Positions 1 to 13,920 are shown, counted from the first letter of the stretch. The stretch: DNA of 64,000 nucleotides from Mucor racemosus (GCA_027405735.1 JAPEHQ010000003.1:1550001-1614000); one strand, 5' to 3'. Notes: generated by a model not told the origin, from the letters alone. Made by a program: numbers and translations.

Positions 1-1453
1 TAGTTTCTGTAGACAACTAGGAAAGAATATCAAGCGTTAGGGATGTCTAAAGTTCCTAATAAATACCATTACAAGAATTACCGTCTTCACTGGCTTTACG
101 TGGAATCCCAAAATAAACAGGTGGACACATACGCAAACATTCTTTTTGAACTGCATTGTAGTAAGGAAGCTCAAGACGATCTTCAAATGCAGGGATACGA
201 TAGTGTTTTCTAATGAAATTGTCAATTTCCCTGGCAAGCTTTCGTTGTACTTCAGGGTAATGACACAGAAGAGCAAATGTCCAAGCAGTAGTGCTACATA
301 CAAACTCAATGCCAGTAGTAAGTATTTCACCTATCGAATGTTAACATATTTCAATGAGTATTGTAATCTGATACAACTTACCCATAGCTATAGTAATATT
401 CTTTTCGTCGATATCGTATTCTTCTTTCAAAATATCAATCCTTTTGATCAAGTTATCTCTACTACTCTCCCGAGCATTTTGAATTAGTTTTTGTATTAAA
501 GGATAACCTACATTGTTGGCATAGTTTCTCATTTTACGTCTCTTTCTTGAAAAAATATCTAAATATGGCATAATTGAAAAGAATCCAACAGTATTATTAA
601 AAGCACCAGTGTATTGTAGGTTTGCACTGCTCATGCCCATAATGCACTTGTAAAGAGGATCATTTGGTGATTTTACCCCTGAATTACCAAATGCCGTTGA
701 TAGGATAACATTGGTTAAATTGCACCGAATAAAAGGAAGAGGATCCACATTGCCATGATTTTGTGTCTTCTTGATCAGTTGCTCTACTGATACTCGTGCT
801 TCTTCTTGTAAAACTGGATCAAACCCTTTCAATGAACTCGGAGATAAGATGTCAAGGATAGCGGCACGGATATCTTCCCGTTTTATATCATTTTCAGCAA
901 CAGCAACCTGTCTTTTTAGCAGGAATCTGGTCAATTTAAATGTAATTGTTACGATATATATATATATATGCATACCTTCCAACTCCACTGCTTATGGCAT
1001 TATCAAACATAAAATGTGGACTATCCGAGATCAAGTTTGCTTCTAAATTAAATATATCATCAGCTATAGTAGAGTCGCCTATGAATATCCAGTCTTGAAA
1101 ACCAATTTTGACACTTAGAATTGGCCCTAGTTCTTTGTGCCATTCAGTAATTTTGTGTGCTGGCATATTTCCTAATGATAAGGTATGACCTAACGACATT
1201 TATGTAAGCAATCATTGATGAATATCCTTGCTTTATATCATGATTTACCAAAGTAAATTAAAGAGCCTGGAGGTGTAGGGATCATTCTATACTTTTTGGA
1301 ATTGATCTTCCTATCATTTCTGCCTCGAAAAATCATCTTTATTCCGTACATTGTGATGGCAGTAGCAAGTATAGCACTTGTGATTGGTATAAAGTTGTCA
1401 GATTTTCTTATTTTCTGGAATTCATTGAGTAAATCAGAGTAATTGAATCCCAT
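1..1453 (-). CDS. Cytochrome P450 monooxygenase, C-terminal part outside window
   Basis: A membrane-anchored P450 read on the minus strand. My exon model is 1453-1249, 1189-976, 926-382, 330-82 and 16 to beyond base 1. The N-terminus carries one hydrophobic anchor at about residues 23-41, followed by a proline-rich hinge (PTPPG). The fourth exon holds an I-helix-like stretch and the ExxR region (KECLRM) followed by PPVYFGIPRKA, which is usual before the heme-binding loop. The heme cysteine motif must lie outside the window. All four introns have GT/AG ends and keep the frame; the last, 81-17, restores a typical VVYRN segment. Family knowledge: such enzymes sit on the ER membrane and need NADPH-P450 reductase. 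I cannot assign a CYP family or substrate. Its promoter must lie within the 153 bp behind the next gene's stop codon. Confidence 0.88.
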
Positions 1454-1606
1454 TTTGATTTACTAAAGTGAAAGAAGGTACGAGATATCTCAATACAACA
1501 TTGTAAATGTATTAACAATAGCTAATTTCATTGTACCTGAATTTAGATCATGTACAGAAGTATTCACGCTTTCAAAGCATTTTATTGGGTATCTTTAGTG
1601 TACATG

Positions 1607-3430
1607 TCAACTACTATATGTATGTATATACAAAGCATCTCTAGATAATATTGCCAAAAACTCATTAAATCCATTGTCTGTATGCTTGATATCAAGTGTA
1701 GGACCATTTGTAGTAAAAGCCTGTATTTGTTCATCTTTGGTTCGTATTTTTACCTAATTTGACATGGATTAATAACAAACAAACCATAATTCTTTATTAA
1801 AACCTACGAAATCTTTTTCAGCATAGCAAAGAAATAAATTATCATTTCTCATAAAATGCGTATTCCTGCAGATTGGTAATGTTTCTTGCTGTACCGTAAA
1901 AGACCAGTCTTCTTTTACAATTAGGGGTTCATTATTATCAACTACTTGATTGATATTATGCTTTATTGTACCATTATTGCTTTTTGAGGTACAAAAAGCC
2001 TTTTCTGTCAAACTAGTGGAGTAAATTGCAAAAGAATCCTGATTGTCCATATTTTTTTCTTGATTTTCGTCTAATATATACAAATGTTGCGCGGTATACT
2101 TTCCTTCTGACCCATCCAAAGTCCAAATATAAGAAGAATGACGATCCGTACAAATAATAGAATTTCCTTTCGGCATCACAGATATAACAGGCGATTCTCT
2201 TTCTGGATTAACCAACATTGACAGATGATTTCTGGTATTTCTAACATCATAAATCATCAATACACCTGTTGTGAGACCACAATAAAGTAAATTCGAGTTT
2301 TTATCATCAAAAGAACAAGCTCTAGAGGGAGCACTTAATTGATAACTATGCAAAATTGTTGATGTCTATTTATTCGAAAAAAAAAAAAAAAAAAAAAAAA
2401 TACTTACGATTGAACCACAAGGTTTTTGACAATGGAGGTCAATTTCAAGGTTTTATCATCACCTGTACTAAGTATCATACTATTTGACGAATGTTTGATA
2501 TCTCTTATGACATTTTGATGATTTGTGGGTATAAATTCCGTCACTGATGTGTCGTACATGTTGATTTTTCTAAATCCATGAAGCCCTTTTGGACTTTGAT
2601 ATGTTGATACAACAGCCATATCTTCCAAAGGATTCAAATCGACTACATTATATACCTTAAAATGACATTAATAGGTGACATATACATATTTTACTATGTT
2701 TACCTCTCCTTCCATTGATATCCTGCTTTGAAAACTAAATTGTCTATTTTGTCGAGGTTCAGGGAGCGTGGATTGAGTGTCCTGAGTTGGTTGAGATGGC
2801 ACTGCTTCAATTCGAGGACTTATATTATCCAGTACAGCTCTATTCTCGGCTAAATCTTTTTTTACAGTTGCATTTTGCAAAGCTAATTCCTCCAATCTTT
2901 TATCCAACTCTTCTAATTCGGATTTCAAGGAATCGAGATACTCTTCTTCCTCGGGAAACAATTTTGTGGGCCATATTTTTCTAATTTCTTTTTTTGTTGT
3001 GATTCGCCTAGATCAGAAAAGTAAGTTTAATGTCATGTATACAAGAGGGTTGATCTGCTTACCCGCATACTGGACAGTTGAATTTGCTATTTTTTGTATT
3101 ATCCCGTTTATACAAATTAATGCATCTAAGAAAAAAAAAAGTAAATATCCTCGAGTTGAGTAAGCATTGAATCTATTAAACCTACGTTCGTCCAAAGCAG
3201 TGGCCACACTTCATTTGAGTTATACAATGTATTCCATTATTGGTCCATTCCTTTTGACATATACCACACACAGTAACATCCTCTTCGTCTTCCTCACTTT
3301 CTACATCATCAATCTTACGCTTATTGTTTTCATCTGGTATAACAATTGGTTCTTGAAAGTCAGAAGAACTGTCAAATACTTCAAGTTCTGGAACATCTAC
3401 TAACTCGTCAGGGTCCAATTCTGCATTCAT
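1607..3430 (-). CDS. RFWD3-like E3 ubiquitin ligase (RING, coiled coil, WD40)
   Basis: Six exons (3430-3186, 3125-3063, 3007-2704, 2655-2408, 2345-1808, 1753-1607) join to about 514 residues with no frame break. An acidic N-terminus is followed by a RING finger that crosses the first intron: CGIC, then KCGHCFGRTCI, then CPVC. A charged coiled coil (EYLDSLKSELEELDKRLEEL) follows, and the rest reads as WD40-type repeats (DDKTLKL, LLYCGLTTGVLMIYDVRN). This order is that of metazoan RFWD3, which ubiquitinates RPA and RAD51 during interstrand crosslink repair; the same role here is inference. The acceptor before SYQLSAP was chosen because it restores a VVQSYQ blade seen in the family. Intron 2407-2346 contains a long poly-T tract on the coding strand. 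Length is shorter than human RFWD3, mainly at the N-terminus. Confidence 0.78.
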
Positions 3431-5666
3431 GAATTGATGTACACACGAAAAATAACCGAAAAAGCAAGCTTGGTCTGCACGTTCAAAAGTAGTATGACAG
3501 GATAATGACTTTTTATGTGCAGTCCCGCGATTTCACTGATAGAAAATTTGATAAAATATCCAATGTTCTGTGTGCCAGATTTCCACAATATTCTTAAATT
3601 ATTTACTAACAAAAAGTATGCACATTTGTTTCATAAGCTGTATTTTACTCTCGAGTAAACATCCCGTTGATATCTTCAACAAAATACCAGGAAAAATTCT
3701 TTAAAGGCAAGTATCCCACTGTATGAGAACCCACCGAAATAATCGTTTTTCCATGGCGAAAAAATCTTTTTTCGAGCTCGAAAACACGAAAAAAACAACA
3801 CATTCAACAACGAGGAACATATTGATACGATTTCTTGCAAATTTGGAGAAATTGAGGTTTGATGAAAATTTGCCCATTTTCGACCATTTTTGGATGAGCA
3901 TCTATAAGGGTTTGGACCCCAAAATCACTAATTTGAAATTTAAATGCAAATATTCTCAAAACTCACAAAGACATTTATAATGAAAAATGTGCATAATTCA
4001 ATACGCTATCACATCCAACCTTTTGATTTCAAATTTCTTATAATTAATTTTGACTTTTGGCAAGAAAACGGGTTTAAGGTTTTTCAAAGAAAACTCGCCC
4101 AAAATTCATTCAATTATTGTCAAACCGGTACCACTGGAACCGCAGAAGAATCGTCTATAAACTACATTATAAGTACCGTACGTGTTAACATAGTATTTTT
4201 CTTTGCTAAATGCCCTAAAAGAAAATTGTTTGTCAAATCGATCCAGGTTTTTAATTTTTGAAAATAAAATTTAATGTCCGGTCTAAGCAGTAATCATCTA
4301 AATTTTAAGACAAAATTCGATGTTTGACTATAAAAAACGTATTATTTGCTTTATTTACAAAAGAAAAAAGTAGGATAGGATACTTGACATCATCAGTAAT
4401 ATTTGAAATAGTTGATATGCTTTTTAGCTTTAATTTTGATTGAGTAACAATTAAAGATGCCGTAATTTTTTTAAGGAGAGTGGTTTTTTTTTTTTTCAAT
4501 TGCTATTCAAGATCTAGCCAGGCGCATTTTTTGTATCGTTCTTTTCACTTTATCTCATGAATTTTACTATTGTATGCATGTTTATCGCCACCCCAATTGA
4601 TGTAATACTATATTTATCAGCGCCAATACTAATATTCATCAAAATATTTCAAGAATTACATACGAATGACGACAAATATCAGTTTGTTGAGAATTGTTTG
4701 GCTTTAAGTTTCCCAAAAAGCATTGTTGGATTGCGATATATATATATATATATATATAAATATCTAATGATAAGATGTATATCCATATGCATGGAAAATC
4801 GCAATAACATTCAAATATGCACTCGTTATATAAAAGATGTGATTGGTGAAGTATCCATTTAGCAAGCTTCTTGGCAAACCGTAATTTGAATGAAACCTCA
4901 CAAATATAAACTGTAAGCATTTGAAACACTGAAATTTAAAAGCAAGTATTGTTGAGAGACATTACATACAGATGATTACGTATCAGTAACCACATGTTTG
5001 GATATATGTGTTTAGCAACTACAATTGGTCTTACATACATTTGCATAGCAGCAGAATATATATAATGGCAAAACAAGTAGCACACAAACATGTACACAAG
5101 GATTTGTGTTTGAAAAAAAAAAAGATATAGTTATTAAATTTTATCGTATTAGATTTGATTAAATAGGTACATGTACAATGACCAAGGAGAGAAATTATCA
5201 ACTAGGCGGCGATATGATACAAAAAGTGTCAATTAAAATGTCGTTCGCTCATTGATTTGCCAAGTGATTTTCCTCATTCTAATCTTCGGTAAGAATTAAT
5301 TAAAGGTAGTACAAGCAAATTGAAAAGAAAAAAAGATCGTCTCTTTTGTAACTTGTATCTTCTCTTTTTGTTTGATCTTTCAATAAAAGTTCTTTTGTTG
5401 GGCTAAATTATAGATGGAAAAGGAGAGCTCCTATAAGGAAAAAAGGCGGGGAGTTTAAAGGGGATTTATGATCATCACTAAAATACGATGTACAATCCAC
5501 AACATAGCTGCTTGCTGTTTCCTTTACTGGAGTCACCTTGATGCGACTCCGATTGTAATAATAAAAGATTTTTTGGGTTGTTTGAGCTTAACCAAGTCGA
5601 GCTATTTCCCTTTTCTTCTTCTTTTCTTCTTTCTTTCTTTTTAAATAAACAAAACTATATAAAAAA
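3431..5666. other. Intergenic, AT-rich, no gene seen
   Basis: About 2.2 kb between divergent genes. Open frames here are short, lack splice partners and do not resemble a protein I know. The stretch 3765-3780 is a small palindrome of A and T runs. A TA microsatellite lies at about 4735-4758. The last 250 bp before 5667 are pyrimidine-rich and are probably the promoter and 5' leader of the transporter gene. Confidence 0.6.
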
Positions 5667-7013
5667 ATGGGAGAAACCAAGCCAGATTATACTGTGGTTA
5701 TTGACCAAGAACCTGAGAATAATCAGAATCAACAAAATACGGTCGTTGCACCTTCTGGCTTCAAGTTATCTCCTGGAATGAGAGCTGTTCTTCCTATCGC
5801 CAGTTATTGTTGTGCTTCCATTCTTATGACTGTAACAAATAAATATGTTCTTAGTGGATATGATTTTAATATGAATTTCTTGCTTTTAACTATTCAAGTA
5901 AGTGGTGCTATTTGTTATAAATTCATTCAGATTTCTTATTTTAGTGTTTAGAATTTGGTTACAGTTTTATTGTTACAATCATTCAAGTTTCTTAACCTTA
6001 TTAAGATCCGTGATTTTGATAAAGATGAGGCCCGTAAATGGATGCCTATTGCTGCTTCACTCGTTGCTATGATTTATACAGGTTCAAAAGCCCTTCAATT
6101 CCTCCGTATTCCCATTTATACTATTTTCAAGAATTTAACTATTATTCTTATTGCTTATGGTGAGGTTCTTTGGTTTGGTGGAAAAGTAACTCGTTTAATG
6201 TTGGTTTCATTTGGTTTAATGGTAAGTGTTTTGTGTGTGTGTGTGTGTGTGTTGGTCATGTATTTATATAAATTTATTAGGTCCTTTCTTCTGTTATTGC
6301 TGGTTGGGCAGATATTAATGACACTTTATCTCAAATTACCGAACTTGATACAACTATTGCTGGCTACTTTTGGATGGCTACAAACTGTCTTGCTTCTGCA
6401 GCATTTGTACTTTATATGCGCAAAAGAATCAAGCTCACCAATTTCAAGGATTTCGACACTGTTTATTATAACAATCTTCTTTCAATTCCTCTTTTAATTA
6501 TTCCCAGTTTCATCTTTGAAGATTGGAGTGCTGAAAGTTTAACAAAGAATTTGTAAGTATTTTTATGGATGATATGGGGTAATGCAAGTACTAATTTAAA
6601 ATTAGCCCTCCTGATGTACGTCAAGCTATGCTTATTGCTATGGTTTTCTCTGGTGCTTCTGCTTTTGCCATGTCTTATGCTTCTGCTTGGTGTGTTCGTA
6701 CCACTTCATCTACAACTTATTCCATGGTAGGCGCATTAAATAAATTGCCTATTGCTGCATCAGGTATTATGTTCTTTGGCGATCCAGCTACATTTGGTAA
6801 TGTTACAGCCATCATTGTTGGTAAGTATTTATAATGTGTGTATATATAGTTTTATTTATTAACCCTTTTTTATCAGGCTTTATTGCTGGTTTAGTTTATT
6901 CAGTTGCTAAAACAATGTCCAATAAGTCGCCAAGCAATAACAAAGATATCATTCCCATGTCCTCTTCTAGTCAGAGCAATGCTGATGCTGTTAAAGATCA
7001 TGGAAAACCATAA
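5667..7013 (+). CDS. VRG4: Golgi GDP-mannose transporter
   Basis: Five exons (5667-5897, 5952-6221, 6281-6552, 6606-6820, 6877-7013) encode 374 residues. The protein is a multi-pass nucleotide-sugar transporter of the drug/metabolite transporter superfamily. Hallmarks are [19 protein letters not shown] in the first helix, [13 protein letters not shown], and the GALNKLPIA motif, which in yeast Vrg4 binds GDP-mannose. It should exchange cytosolic GDP-mannose for GMP across the Golgi membrane and feed protein and lipid mannosylation. The N-terminal cytosolic tail is polar and the C-terminal tail is serine- and asparagine-rich ([10 protein letters not shown]). Intron 2 begins with GTAAGT and carries a TG microsatellite. 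The start follows an A-rich leader and is the only ATG that gives the family's N-terminus. Length is normal for the family. Confidence 0.95.
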
Positions 7014-7759
7014 ACATTTCTACACAACACACATCAATTTTACAATCAACTATACACACACACACACACACATATACAACTCACACACTGAAATCGTCCA
7101 TATATTGTTAATCTCTCCCTCAACTTCTCTTCTTTTTTATCTCACATATTAAATAGAATTCTTCAAAGCATTTATTTCTTTTTTTTTTTCTTCTTTTTTT
7201 TTCTTTTTGCAGTTTTTTTGCAGTTTTTTTCTCTCTAATAAATAGTTTAGTGTCAAAGGAAATTAGGATTAAATTGAAAATGTCCGCGGATATCATTAGC
7301 CATCTTAAAAATATTCTTTAACACAACCTATTATGCGAAATGATTATATAAAACGACTATTAGACGTTGCTCCTTGTCGTCATGCTTTTGTTTTTGTAAA
7401 AAAATTATATTATTTCATCTAAATAGACAAATAGTTATGATTTTCTCACAATCATAGATCACCTTTGAACATTGGTATATTGAATTGCGCCTTATAAAGA
7501 AGTATAAATGTATGTGTAAACGTATAAATAGCTTATTTGTGCTACAGCATCAGTGTGCGGGATATTCCTCATCCTGAATAAACAGGGTAAAATATACCAA
7601 TCTGTGCATGTCAAAATCAGAAGGCATGTCCGGCTTTCCCGATGAATATATAAAAAACTGAAACTTTTTCATATTAAATATATTCCCACTTTTTGTTGTT
7701 TCTTAATTCTTTTACTACACTATATTTGACATTTTTCATACAAAGCATAATTTGATGCT
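7014..7759. other. Intergenic 3' UTR and promoter region
   Basis: Contains a CA dinucleotide run at about 7052-7071 and a long pyrimidine tract at 7170-7230, probably in the 3' UTR of the transporter gene. The remaining 500 bp are AT-rich with no coding signal. Confidence 0.6.
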
Positions 7760-10700
7760 ATGATACAAATGAAGAAGCCAAGAAAAAACAAAAAGTTTAG
7801 TAAAAAGAAAGGCAAAACATCAAGCGAAAAAGCCCAGAAATTTCGACTTTCTGCAACTTCAGGTCATTTAATTCCTCTTCAAACTATTCGACAACGAATT
7901 AAAGGAATATGGCAATCTTTAACATGGCCTATTTGTGTCAAAATCCTAAAAGCAAACATTGCAGTGACAATCGCACTTGCTTTATTACTGATTGATCCTG
8001 TCCGAAATATTTCGTCTACTGGTGGAATTTTGGCTTCTGTTGCTGTAGAGTTTGTACATCCTGCTAAATCTTATGGTTTTTTGGCAGAAGATATCTTGCT
8101 AGGCACTATAATGTGCTGTATATCTGGATCGTGGGCTATTTTGGGTACTTATCTTGCATCGCTTGTTAGAGATCCTAATGATCCAACTTTGGCTCAACCA
8201 CATGTGTGTGCTATCCTATCTTGCTTTTTAGTTTTTGGTTGCTTTTGTTTAAGCATGTTTCGAGTCAAAGTTGAACAAGCAAATGTTGGCGCAATGTTAT
8301 CGGCCTCGATCATGGTGATTAGTTTGACTTCGGCAGTAATTCATACAGAATTTACTGCTACTACCACGGTATGTTTCATGTTCCGTAATTAAAGGGGAGA
8401 TCAAGAAATTAATACAACTCTATAGTTACAACTTTTGGTACCTACAATTGTAGGATTTATGCTTATTTTTACTATATTTCTAGTTGTATTTCCTGAAAAT
8501 AGTACTCGAATATTTGTACAAGATTTAATCAAAGTGTTTGAGTCATTTGATGGCATTATTCAGCGCCAAGTGATTGCATTTATCAAATTCAATCGTGGCC
8601 CTAGTATGTCAATAGATCAGACCGAATCACTAGCTACGATCCATCAAACTGTAGATACACTAATTACAAGTCTTATTCAAAAGAAACGTATGGTTATAAG
8701 AGAGCCTTCATTTAATGCCATTGCACCGACAGATGTCAGTGAAATAACTTCACTTGTTAAAAAGTTGAGGGTCCCGTTGCAAGGTCTTGGTCTTAGTAGA
8801 GCAATGGAGGAAAATATGCGTAAAGCAGAGAAAAACGTATTTGAAGTTGTACCACCAGAAACAATGAATAATCAACAAGAAAGAGAAGAAGAAGATCCCT
8901 TAGCAACAGATAATGAAGGACAAAATTTACCTCCACCATTTGCTCGACCCAGAAGTTATTACGGTGGTACAGATGATGAAGAAGATGATAGTTCTAACGA
9001 TGATACAGCGGCTGTTACAACAGACGATGATGCATCTACATACTCAGCCTCACATACACCATCTACAGCAAATACTTCAACTACTTCATTAGTAAGTGAT
9101 AATGCACCATCACCACGCCGAAGAAAAGTTCGTTGGAATGATCATATGAAAGTAATGGGTTATTGGAGACAAGATTACAATGACGTTTTAAACATTGTAA
9201 AACCAGCGTATCTTGAATTAACAGATGCATGTTCTTTAGCAGTAGAAGAGTCGGTTAAAAGATTACGTCGAATGCAAAACTTGGACCCGCGATATCAAGA
9301 TAAGCCATTCTTTTATGAGTGGTATTACAAATGGAAAGTGGGCTCTAAACAAGCATCGGAAGAAGCATTAGCCAATGAATATAACCGTATGCATGATCCT
9401 TCTGTGTCTCTTTTTGAAGCAATTGCAAGATTTCATCAACATCGATTAGTTGGATTAGAAAAACTTTATACTAAATCAGGTGTACCAAGAAGAATTCTGT
9501 TTTTATTATTGACATTTCAATTCAATTTACATACATATGCAGAAACTATCTACACACTAACATCACTTATTTATGAATTGGATCAAATCCGAATTAAACG
9601 CCGATTTCGGATGCCACATATATCATTAAGAAAATGGTTTTTTCAAGGACATACAGCCGAAGATACATTAGATTCCCCAAATGCAATGGCTGATACTATT
9701 AATCCGACTTCATTACAAAGAAGTATGTCTAGAAGAGCTACTCTCATTGCAGCAGCAGCAGCAGCAGCAACAACAACAAATTCTCCTCCTGTTGTAGACC
9801 TTGAAGCACAAAATGTATTATATAAGCTAGAAACTCCTCATAGAGGTGAAGTGCACTCTCCATCAGAACATCATGAAAGACGTCCATATGATCTTGCCGA
9901 AAAAAGACGACCATCTCAAAATATCAATCCTTGGCGACAAAATACACTAGATCCTCTTGAATATCATGATCCAGATGTTGCTTATCCTACAACATCTACT
10001 CAAAGATTCTTTTATTCTATTTATCTATTTTGTGTCAAATATTTATACACAGCTGATGCAGCATTTTCATTTCGAGCAGCTATCGTTGTAGCATTTCTAT
10101 CATTGCCTGGCTTTTTAGAAGATTCTGTAAGATGGTATAACGAAGCGCGGGGACAATGGGCCGTTGTTGTTGCCCTCATTTGGATGGGTCCATCTGTAGG
10201 CAGTAACTTTTTTGGGTAAGGAATTTATTGTGTATACATGCGTACAAAAAAAAAAAAAAGAAGGCCATTTTTGATTGACATTGAATAATTTAGTACAATG
10301 ACTCGAACTCTAGGTACATTTATTGGAGCAATAGAAGCCATAATCATTTGGGAAATAAGTAGAGGCAGTGTACCTGGGTTGATTATTTTAACATTTGTTT
10401 GCAATCTTCCTTGGTGGATGATCTATATCCAAGGTAAATTTTGGAAAGCAACAGGTCTTTTCTCAATGATCACAATATCACTTAGTAAGTTTAAAAATAA
10501 TCTAATATAATTTGATATATATATATATATATAAACTAAATCTTATTTTGTGTATCTTAGTTGTTGGATATACATATAGCTACAAACCAAATGGATATCC
10601 AGTATCTGTTCTTGTCATAACATGGGAGGTAAGTCATTTGAAACATCTTTCATATATATATATAAATCTCATTTCAAATGTTTTGTAGAGAACTATTGAT

Positions 10701-11486
10701 GTGTTGGTTGGTGTATTTGCTGCTCTTATTATAAGTGTATTTCCATTTCCTCGTACAGGTCGAGTGGTTCTTCGACATCGTATATCACAAACATTAAGTG
10801 AACTTGGTGCATTGTATTCTTCATTTTTAGCACTATTATTGAAAAATAATGTTGACGATCGCAATGTGATTGATGCTAATCAGAAAATGTTTCGATCTGT
10901 TGCCATGTCAATTAGAAGGCAAATCAAAGGTGAAAGAGTTTTGCTGGAGCAAAGTAGATTCGAACCTGCTTTGCGTGGAATATTTCCTGAAGATAAATAC
11001 CTTCATATATTACAAATCTTGGATAATATTCTTAGTTTGATGCTTGAAATGGAGTTTTCAATGGAAAAGATTCCTTATGCATGGAGAATGATGATTGTTA
11101 AAGATACATGGAAAGAAAGAAAAGCAATGGTAACATGTGTATTATACCATTATTTATACAAGTACTAATATACGCCGTATATTATATATACATAGATTGC
11201 TTCCTTTTTAACTACCTTGCATTTAGGATCAAATGCCCTTACAAGTAAAGAACCTTTACCTCCATACGTAATACGTCCAACCAAAGCAAGAAGAGAATTA
11301 ACCAATAAGGCTCGTAAATCACCTGCACTTCGATATCAACATTTAGGTGATCGAGAATATACCTATTTCAGCACTTATTTAATGAATTCTGAACAATTAT
11401 CAGTAGAATTAGAGTTATTAATTGCTACAATTCGTGATCTTGTAGGGCCTGATAGTGTCAGTGTGTGGCTTAATTATAAGCATTAA
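7760..11486 (+). CDS. Bre4/ArAE-like multi-pass membrane protein (putative exporter)
   Basis: Six exons (7760-8368, 8426-10215, 10294-10484, 10561-10628, 10689-11129, 11196-11486) join in frame to about 1129 residues. The N-terminal part is a block of about six hydrophobic helices starting near residue 65 (ANIAVTIALALLLIDPVRNI). A long polar, acidic and serine-rich cytosolic region follows, with a short poly-alanine run. A second helix block (AAIVVAFLSLPGFLEDSVRW to the FPFPRTGR segment) and a C-terminal soluble domain end the protein. This two-block layout matches the fungal Bre4 family (ArAE_2_N plus FUSC-like plus DUF2421), related to plant aluminium-activated malate transporters. In yeast, loss of Bre4 gives brefeldin A sensitivity; substrate and organelle are not known to me. 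The last acceptor at 11195 was preferred to a later one because it keeps the frame. Confidence 0.85.
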
Positions 11487-12055
11487 TATACAGTGGCTAG
11501 TAGAATACATATACCCCTCCCTTTTTATTTACACGCTAGATGTTATTGCACATGTGTTTAAATACTAATTAATAGAATAACACTAATAATTATAAAGTTA
11601 CACATACAGAAGATCCTCCCTGCTATTATGTTTTTGGATGAAATACTGTATAATTAAAGTTTAGACCAAATGAGATTAAAAGCTTATATAATGTATATAT
11701 AGAATGAGAAAACCGAGAAAATTGCAATTACATGCACATATATATTATATGTATATATATATAGTGCATATAATTATAGTCAGTTCAATACATGTACATG
11801 TACTATTTACCATCTTATCGCATTTACATCATAGCATGCCATTATTAAATGCCACGTTCCACAAATCCAAAACATTCGTATTTACTCCAAATTAATGATG
11901 GTAGTGTTTTGTTCCTTTTTCTCTCTAGTTTTTAATCAAGTAGCTATATAGAATTAGATAAATTCTTTTCTCTTGGTAGAATCCTTTTTCCTCTTTACTT
12001 TCTTTTTACACTTTGCTCCCCATTCCTTTCCTTTTTCAACCCCATCACAATCCTT
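11487..12055. other. Intergenic, no gene seen
   Basis: AT-rich spacer with TA-rich runs near 11700-11770 and a pyrimidine-rich stretch at about 11960-12050 directly before the first protease gene, likely its leader. No coding or RNA signal found. Confidence 0.6.
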
Positions 12056-13676
12056 ATGAAATTAGCCAGTTATTTCATTTATACGGCTATAATCCTTGTT
12101 TTACACTCGGAGGCAGCAAAAACCAATCATGACGATTCACCTAAATTGCTAAGAATACCTATTAAGCGAAAAGAAAATCTCACGCCTTCAAATAACCACA
12201 CAAAGTTTGGAAAAAGAGCAAATAACGATGTTTCATTGTATAATGCAAACGGAAAAGAATATCTGATTGAAATTGGTATTGGAACACCACCACAGTTCTT
12301 TAATGTCACCTTGGATACTGGAAGGTATTTATATCAATAATAGACACTTTATACATTCAAAAAGTTAATTCTGCCTTTGATACAGCGCTGATTGCTGGGT
12401 TCCTGCTCAATCATGTCCTACTTCCATGTGTCCCCATACTCGTTTTAATAATCAGAAATCATCTTCATTTAAAGCTTTATCTCAGCAGCTTGCCATTAGC
12501 TATGGTGTTGGATCTGCAAAGGGCACTTATGCTACAGATACTTTGACATTAGGCTCCGTTGATGGAACATCCCTGTCAAATTTTACTGTGGGTTTGGTGT
12601 CAAACACCAATAACATTTTGATGGCATCAGAAATAGAAGATGGAGATGCCGCGCCTTCTAATGGCATTTTTGGTTTAGGATACCCTAATCTAAGCATGAA
12701 GACAGGCGATAAACCTGGTCATTTTGTAATGGGTTTGTATCAAGCAAAAACTATTAGTGAACCCATTTTTTCAATCTTCTTGAATACTCAATCTGCTTAC
12801 GGAAACAGTGGAGAAATGCTTCTAGGCGGCATTGACAATAATAAATATACAGGACAAATCCAATATGCTCCTGTAATTAGTTACGATGTATCTAGCTTTA
12901 TAGTTTCGCCTAATTTGGGCGCTAATATGTCAAGTAAAGAAGCAAATAGCCAAGAATCACATCTTTATTGGGCTGTACCTGGTCAAGGAATTGAAACATC
13001 TAGCGGCTATAAACATAATAGCAAAACATTACAAGGCTACATTCTGGATACCGGCACAACATTGACATACGTGCCTTCATCGGTAGCTAAGTCAATTGTC
13101 ATGTCTGTCACGAAAAACGCAAAAACGACTCAATTAGATGCGATCAATGGTGTCTATCAAGTCAGCTGTTCAACAGCAAAACAGAAGGGTTATGTTTCCT
13201 TTTTAGTATCAACTTCCTCCGCAACAGCATCAACCAGTCCAATCTCAATTCAAGTTCCAATTTCTGATTTGATCATACCTTTGGATGATGCACGCACAGC
13301 CGATACATCTAAATCATGTATGTTTGGCATTGCACCATCACCAGTAGGGTTAGATTTAACATCTGGAGAAACATGGATTTTGGGTGAATCAACACTTCGA
13401 TCACTTTATACAGTTTATGATTTAAAAGAGAATCGAGTTGGATTAGCCAAGTTAGCCAATGAAAATAGTGTATCGAATGCAACAACATCAAATGATGCTG
13501 TATCTAATTCCAAATCATCATCATCATCATCTGCTGCTTCTTCTTCTTCTTCTTCTTCTTCTGCTGCTGCTGCTGACGATAAATCCCAAGAAACCAGTGC
13601 AGCTTCATCATTGATGCACTCTTGTTATTTATCACCTGCAATCATAATAATGCTTATCATGGTGATGTATATTTAG
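12056..13676 (+). CDS. GPI-tailed pepsin-like aspartic protease 1 of 3
   Basis: Two exons (12056-12324, 12386-13676) encode 519 residues. A signal peptide (MKLASYFIYTAIILVLHSEA) leads into a basic propeptide that ends at a KR pair near residue 54, a likely Kex2 site. The first catalytic motif DTGSAD is at residue 87 and is cut by the intron inside GS; the second, DTGTT, lies in ILDTGTTLTYVPS. After the domain come long serine and alanine runs and a hydrophobic C-terminus (SPAIIIMLIMVMYI), the pattern of a GPI signal as in yapsins. Paralogues follow on the same strand. The position before W is cysteine (SADCW) instead of the usual leucine, paired with extra cysteines nearby. The serine run is a TCT microsatellite and may vary in length. 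Expected at the cell surface or wall. Confidence 0.93.
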
Positions 13677-13920
13677 TAACATTTATAAATAAAAGTTTCA
13701 CAACCATTCGGTGGATAAATTATCTAATCGCATTAAACATGAATACATCTAGTTTAAATGACGTTTTTCTATCACTTCGTTCCCCCCCCCCTTCCCTTTT
13801 CCCTTCATGGTTTTGTCTCGGGACTAGAATCGGTGTATATTAAAAATTCACAACATGATAAAACCATTATTTTTTGATTAATTTTCCATTTGTTTGTTTG
13901 TTTCTTTTTTCGATAATAAT

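Noticed and set aside
3723..4261. Two overlapping plus-strand open frames of about 85-105 codons
   Set aside because: Composition is low-complexity (K, F, N rich), no splice partners, no resemblance to a family, and the DNA looks like decayed AT-rich repeat.
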